Assembly (NCBI GenBank): GCA_041859205.1
Contig: JBHEKU010000066.1
Location: 1 to 13,239 of the forward strand
Direction: 5' to 3'
From: JAFDZO01 sp041859205
Lineage (GTDB): Bacteria; Bacteroidota; Ignavibacteria; Tepidaquicellales; Tepidaquicellaceae
DNA: 13,239 nucleotides
This document shows positions 12,027 to 13,239 of the stretch, in pieces (position 1 is the stretch's first letter; each line of letters begins with the position of its first letter). The notes below the pieces were generated by a model. It did not search any database. It saw nothing but the letters and a program-made list of their open reading frames with translations, and was not told where the DNA came from. The position numbers and the translations under genes are program-made.

Positions 12027-13239
12027 TTAAATATTAATTTTTTCTTTATAGAAAAGATTCAGCTTCAGTTTTATTTCCTGCTCAGATGTAAGCGCAAGAA
12101 GCTCTTTTGAAAATGCTTTTATTTCTTTATGATTAATTGTGCGGATGATTTGTTTTATCTTAGGGAAAACGTTTGGAGTAACGGAAAGCTCATCTATTCC
12201 AAGCCCGATAAGCACTGCCGATGCAAGAGGATTCGATGCCATCTCTCCGCAGACACTGACCTTAATATCATTCTTATGAGCAGCAGCAACTATCTTGCTT
12301 ATAGCTCTAAGCACTGCCGGATGAAACTCTTTGAACAATCCCGAGATAAGCTCATTTCCTCTATCGACTGCAAGTATATACTGCACCAGATCGTTTGTGC
12401 CTATGCTGAAGAAATCAACTTCCTTCGCAAACTCCTCTGCAAGAAAAACGGCAGAGGGAACTTCAATCATCATCCCAACGGGAATATGTTTATCATAAGG
12501 AATTTTTTCATCGCTGAGTTCTTTCTTAACTTCTTTTAAGATTTTTCTTGCCTCGCGGATTTCCGGAATGGAAGAAATCATCGGAAACATAATCTTTACA
12601 TTTTTCTTTGCAGATGCAATCAGTATTGCGCGGAGCTGCTCTTTAAAAATTTCAACTCTGTCCAGACAGATTCTTATTCCCCGCCATCCCAGAAATGGAT
12701 TGGCTTCTTTATGAGAGGTAGGCAGCAGCTTATCGCCGCCGATATCATAAGTCCTTATTGTTACGCTGTTAGGGTGAGTAACGTTTGCAATGTGAGTGTA
12801 CTCTTCTATCTGCTCTTTTTCAGAGGGGAAGTCGCCCTTTTCGATGAACAGATGCTCAGTGCGGTAAAGACCAATTCCGCAATGTGCATAGGTAGTAACG
12901 AAATCTATTTCTTCATCGAACTCAATATTGGCAGTAAGCTCAATCTTTTTGCCGTCTAAAGTTTCAGAGGGCAGATCTATCACTTCAAAAAGTTTTCTTT
13001 CGTATTCTTTATATTCGGAAAGCTTCGTAACATAGCCTTCTATTGTCTCGCTTTTTGGGTGCCTTATTACAATGCCATCGTAACCGTCTATTATAATAAG
13101 CTCGCCGGTAGTAACATCGTGCGAAATACTTTTCATTCCCACAACTGCAGGAACTCTAAGCGCGCGCGAAATAATAGCGGCGTGTGAAGTTATTCCGCCT
13201 ACATCCGTTATATATCCCTGAACTTTTCTTTTGCTGAAT
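12027..13239 (-). CDS. ptsI: PTS phosphoenolpyruvate-protein phosphotransferase (enzyme I), partial
   Basis: Enzyme I takes phosphate from phosphoenolpyruvate and passes it to HPr. The reading frame stays open to the window edge, so the N-terminus (about 170 residues by comparison with the usual 570-580) is missing; 403 residues are visible. The active-site histidine is in GGITSHAAIISRALRVPAVVG, codon at 13184-13182. The PEP-binding TIM barrel follows with GIGLYRTEHLF, FLGWRGIRICLDR, MFPMISS, GMMIEVPSAVF, FSIGTNDLVQYILAVDR and CGEMASNP, so all core motifs look intact. A GTG at 13142 could be mistaken for a start, but it lies inside the conserved PAVVGM stretch. A MITE-like repeat begins 5 bp past the stop, and a second copy of the last 19 codons lies at 10884-10940. 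No other PTS gene is in view. Confidence 0.96.
   Translation of the reverse strand, partial: FSKRKVQGYITDVGGITSHAAIISRALRVPAVVGMKSISHDVTTGELIIIDGYDGIVIRHPKSETIEGYVTKLSEYKEYERKLFEVIDLPSETLDGKKIELTANIEFDEEIDFVTTYAHCGIGLYRTEHLFIEKGDFPSEKEQIEEYTHIANVTHPNSVTIRTYDIGGDKLLPTSHKEANPFLGWRGIRICLDRVEIFKEQLRAILIASAKKNVKIMFPMISSIPEIREARKILKEVKKELSDEKIPYDKHIPVGMMIEVPSAVFLAEEFAKEVDFFSIGTNDLVQYILAVDRGNELISGLFKEFHPAVLRAISKIVAAAHKNDIKVSVCGEMASNPLASAVLIGLGIDELSVTPNVFPKIKQIIRTINHKEIKAFSKELLALTSEQEIKLKLNLFYKEKINI

Noticed and set aside
13142..13142. GTG as the ptsI start
   Set aside because: Upstream in frame the conserved phosphohistidine region GGITSHAAI is present up to the window edge, so the gene simply runs out of the window.

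Overview
The window looks like chromosomal DNA from a member of the Ignavibacteriota/Chlorobi side of the Bacteroidota-Chlorobi group. The reasons are a moderately AT-rich genome with almost no Shine-Dalgarno sequences, a DUF6029-like outer-membrane barrel, an Omp28-like lipoprotein, TlpA-type secreted thioredoxins, and the kinds of palindromic and 'AACCACAGAG' intergenic repeats common in such genomes. This placement is inferred from protein style. No taxonomic marker gene is present.

Layout. Positions 1-369 hold no gene but are highly structured: at least four perfect 28-bp tandem repeats, directly abutting a 120-bp palindrome that folds as a four-arm cloverleaf, then a small hairpin and the leader of der. 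Two housekeeping genes follow on + (der, 370-1728; yifB/comM-like, 1800-3326). Convergent to them is a 1-nt-overlapping pair on - (PIN-PhoH ATPase, 3846-5189, then a GNAT acetyltransferase, 3343-3846). A - strand envelope block runs nuoH (8716-9750), tlpA-like (8167-8655), DUF6029-like beta-barrel (6350-8011), Omp28-like lipoprotein (5400-6167). Intrinsic terminators follow tlpA and the Omp28 gene, and a cluster of hairpins lies between the last two genes. The three secreted proteins all carry paired cysteines, which suggests a shared envelope redox job.

The most unusual part is 9923-10940. An AT-rich gene with a HEPN-type R-x4-H motif (9998-10783, TTG start) is followed, with no spacer, by a tRNA-like RNA (10784-10883). 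Its acceptor stem, D arm, T arm and discriminator fit a tRNA, with tRNA-Gln-type U1-A72 and G73. Its anticodon arm, however, is a 20-bp helix with three G-U pairs and a 5-nt cap, so it has no ordinary anticodon loop. Because many HEPN proteins are ribonucleases and some cut tRNA anticodon loops, a HEPN toxin with a tRNA-mimic RNA is a reasonable but unproven hypothesis. The next base after the RNA is the stop codon of a 19-codon remnant of a ptsI 3' end on the opposite strand.

The right end holds an atypical SDR/NAD-epimerase-like gene (10928-11869) whose last codons run into that ptsI remnant in another frame, a 140-bp MITE-like inverted repeat (11883-12022), and the intact 3' part of ptsI (PTS enzyme I), which runs off the window. 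The remnant and the live ptsI end differ almost only at synonymous positions, so a second ptsI-like gene once ended here, or the end was displaced by an old insertion.
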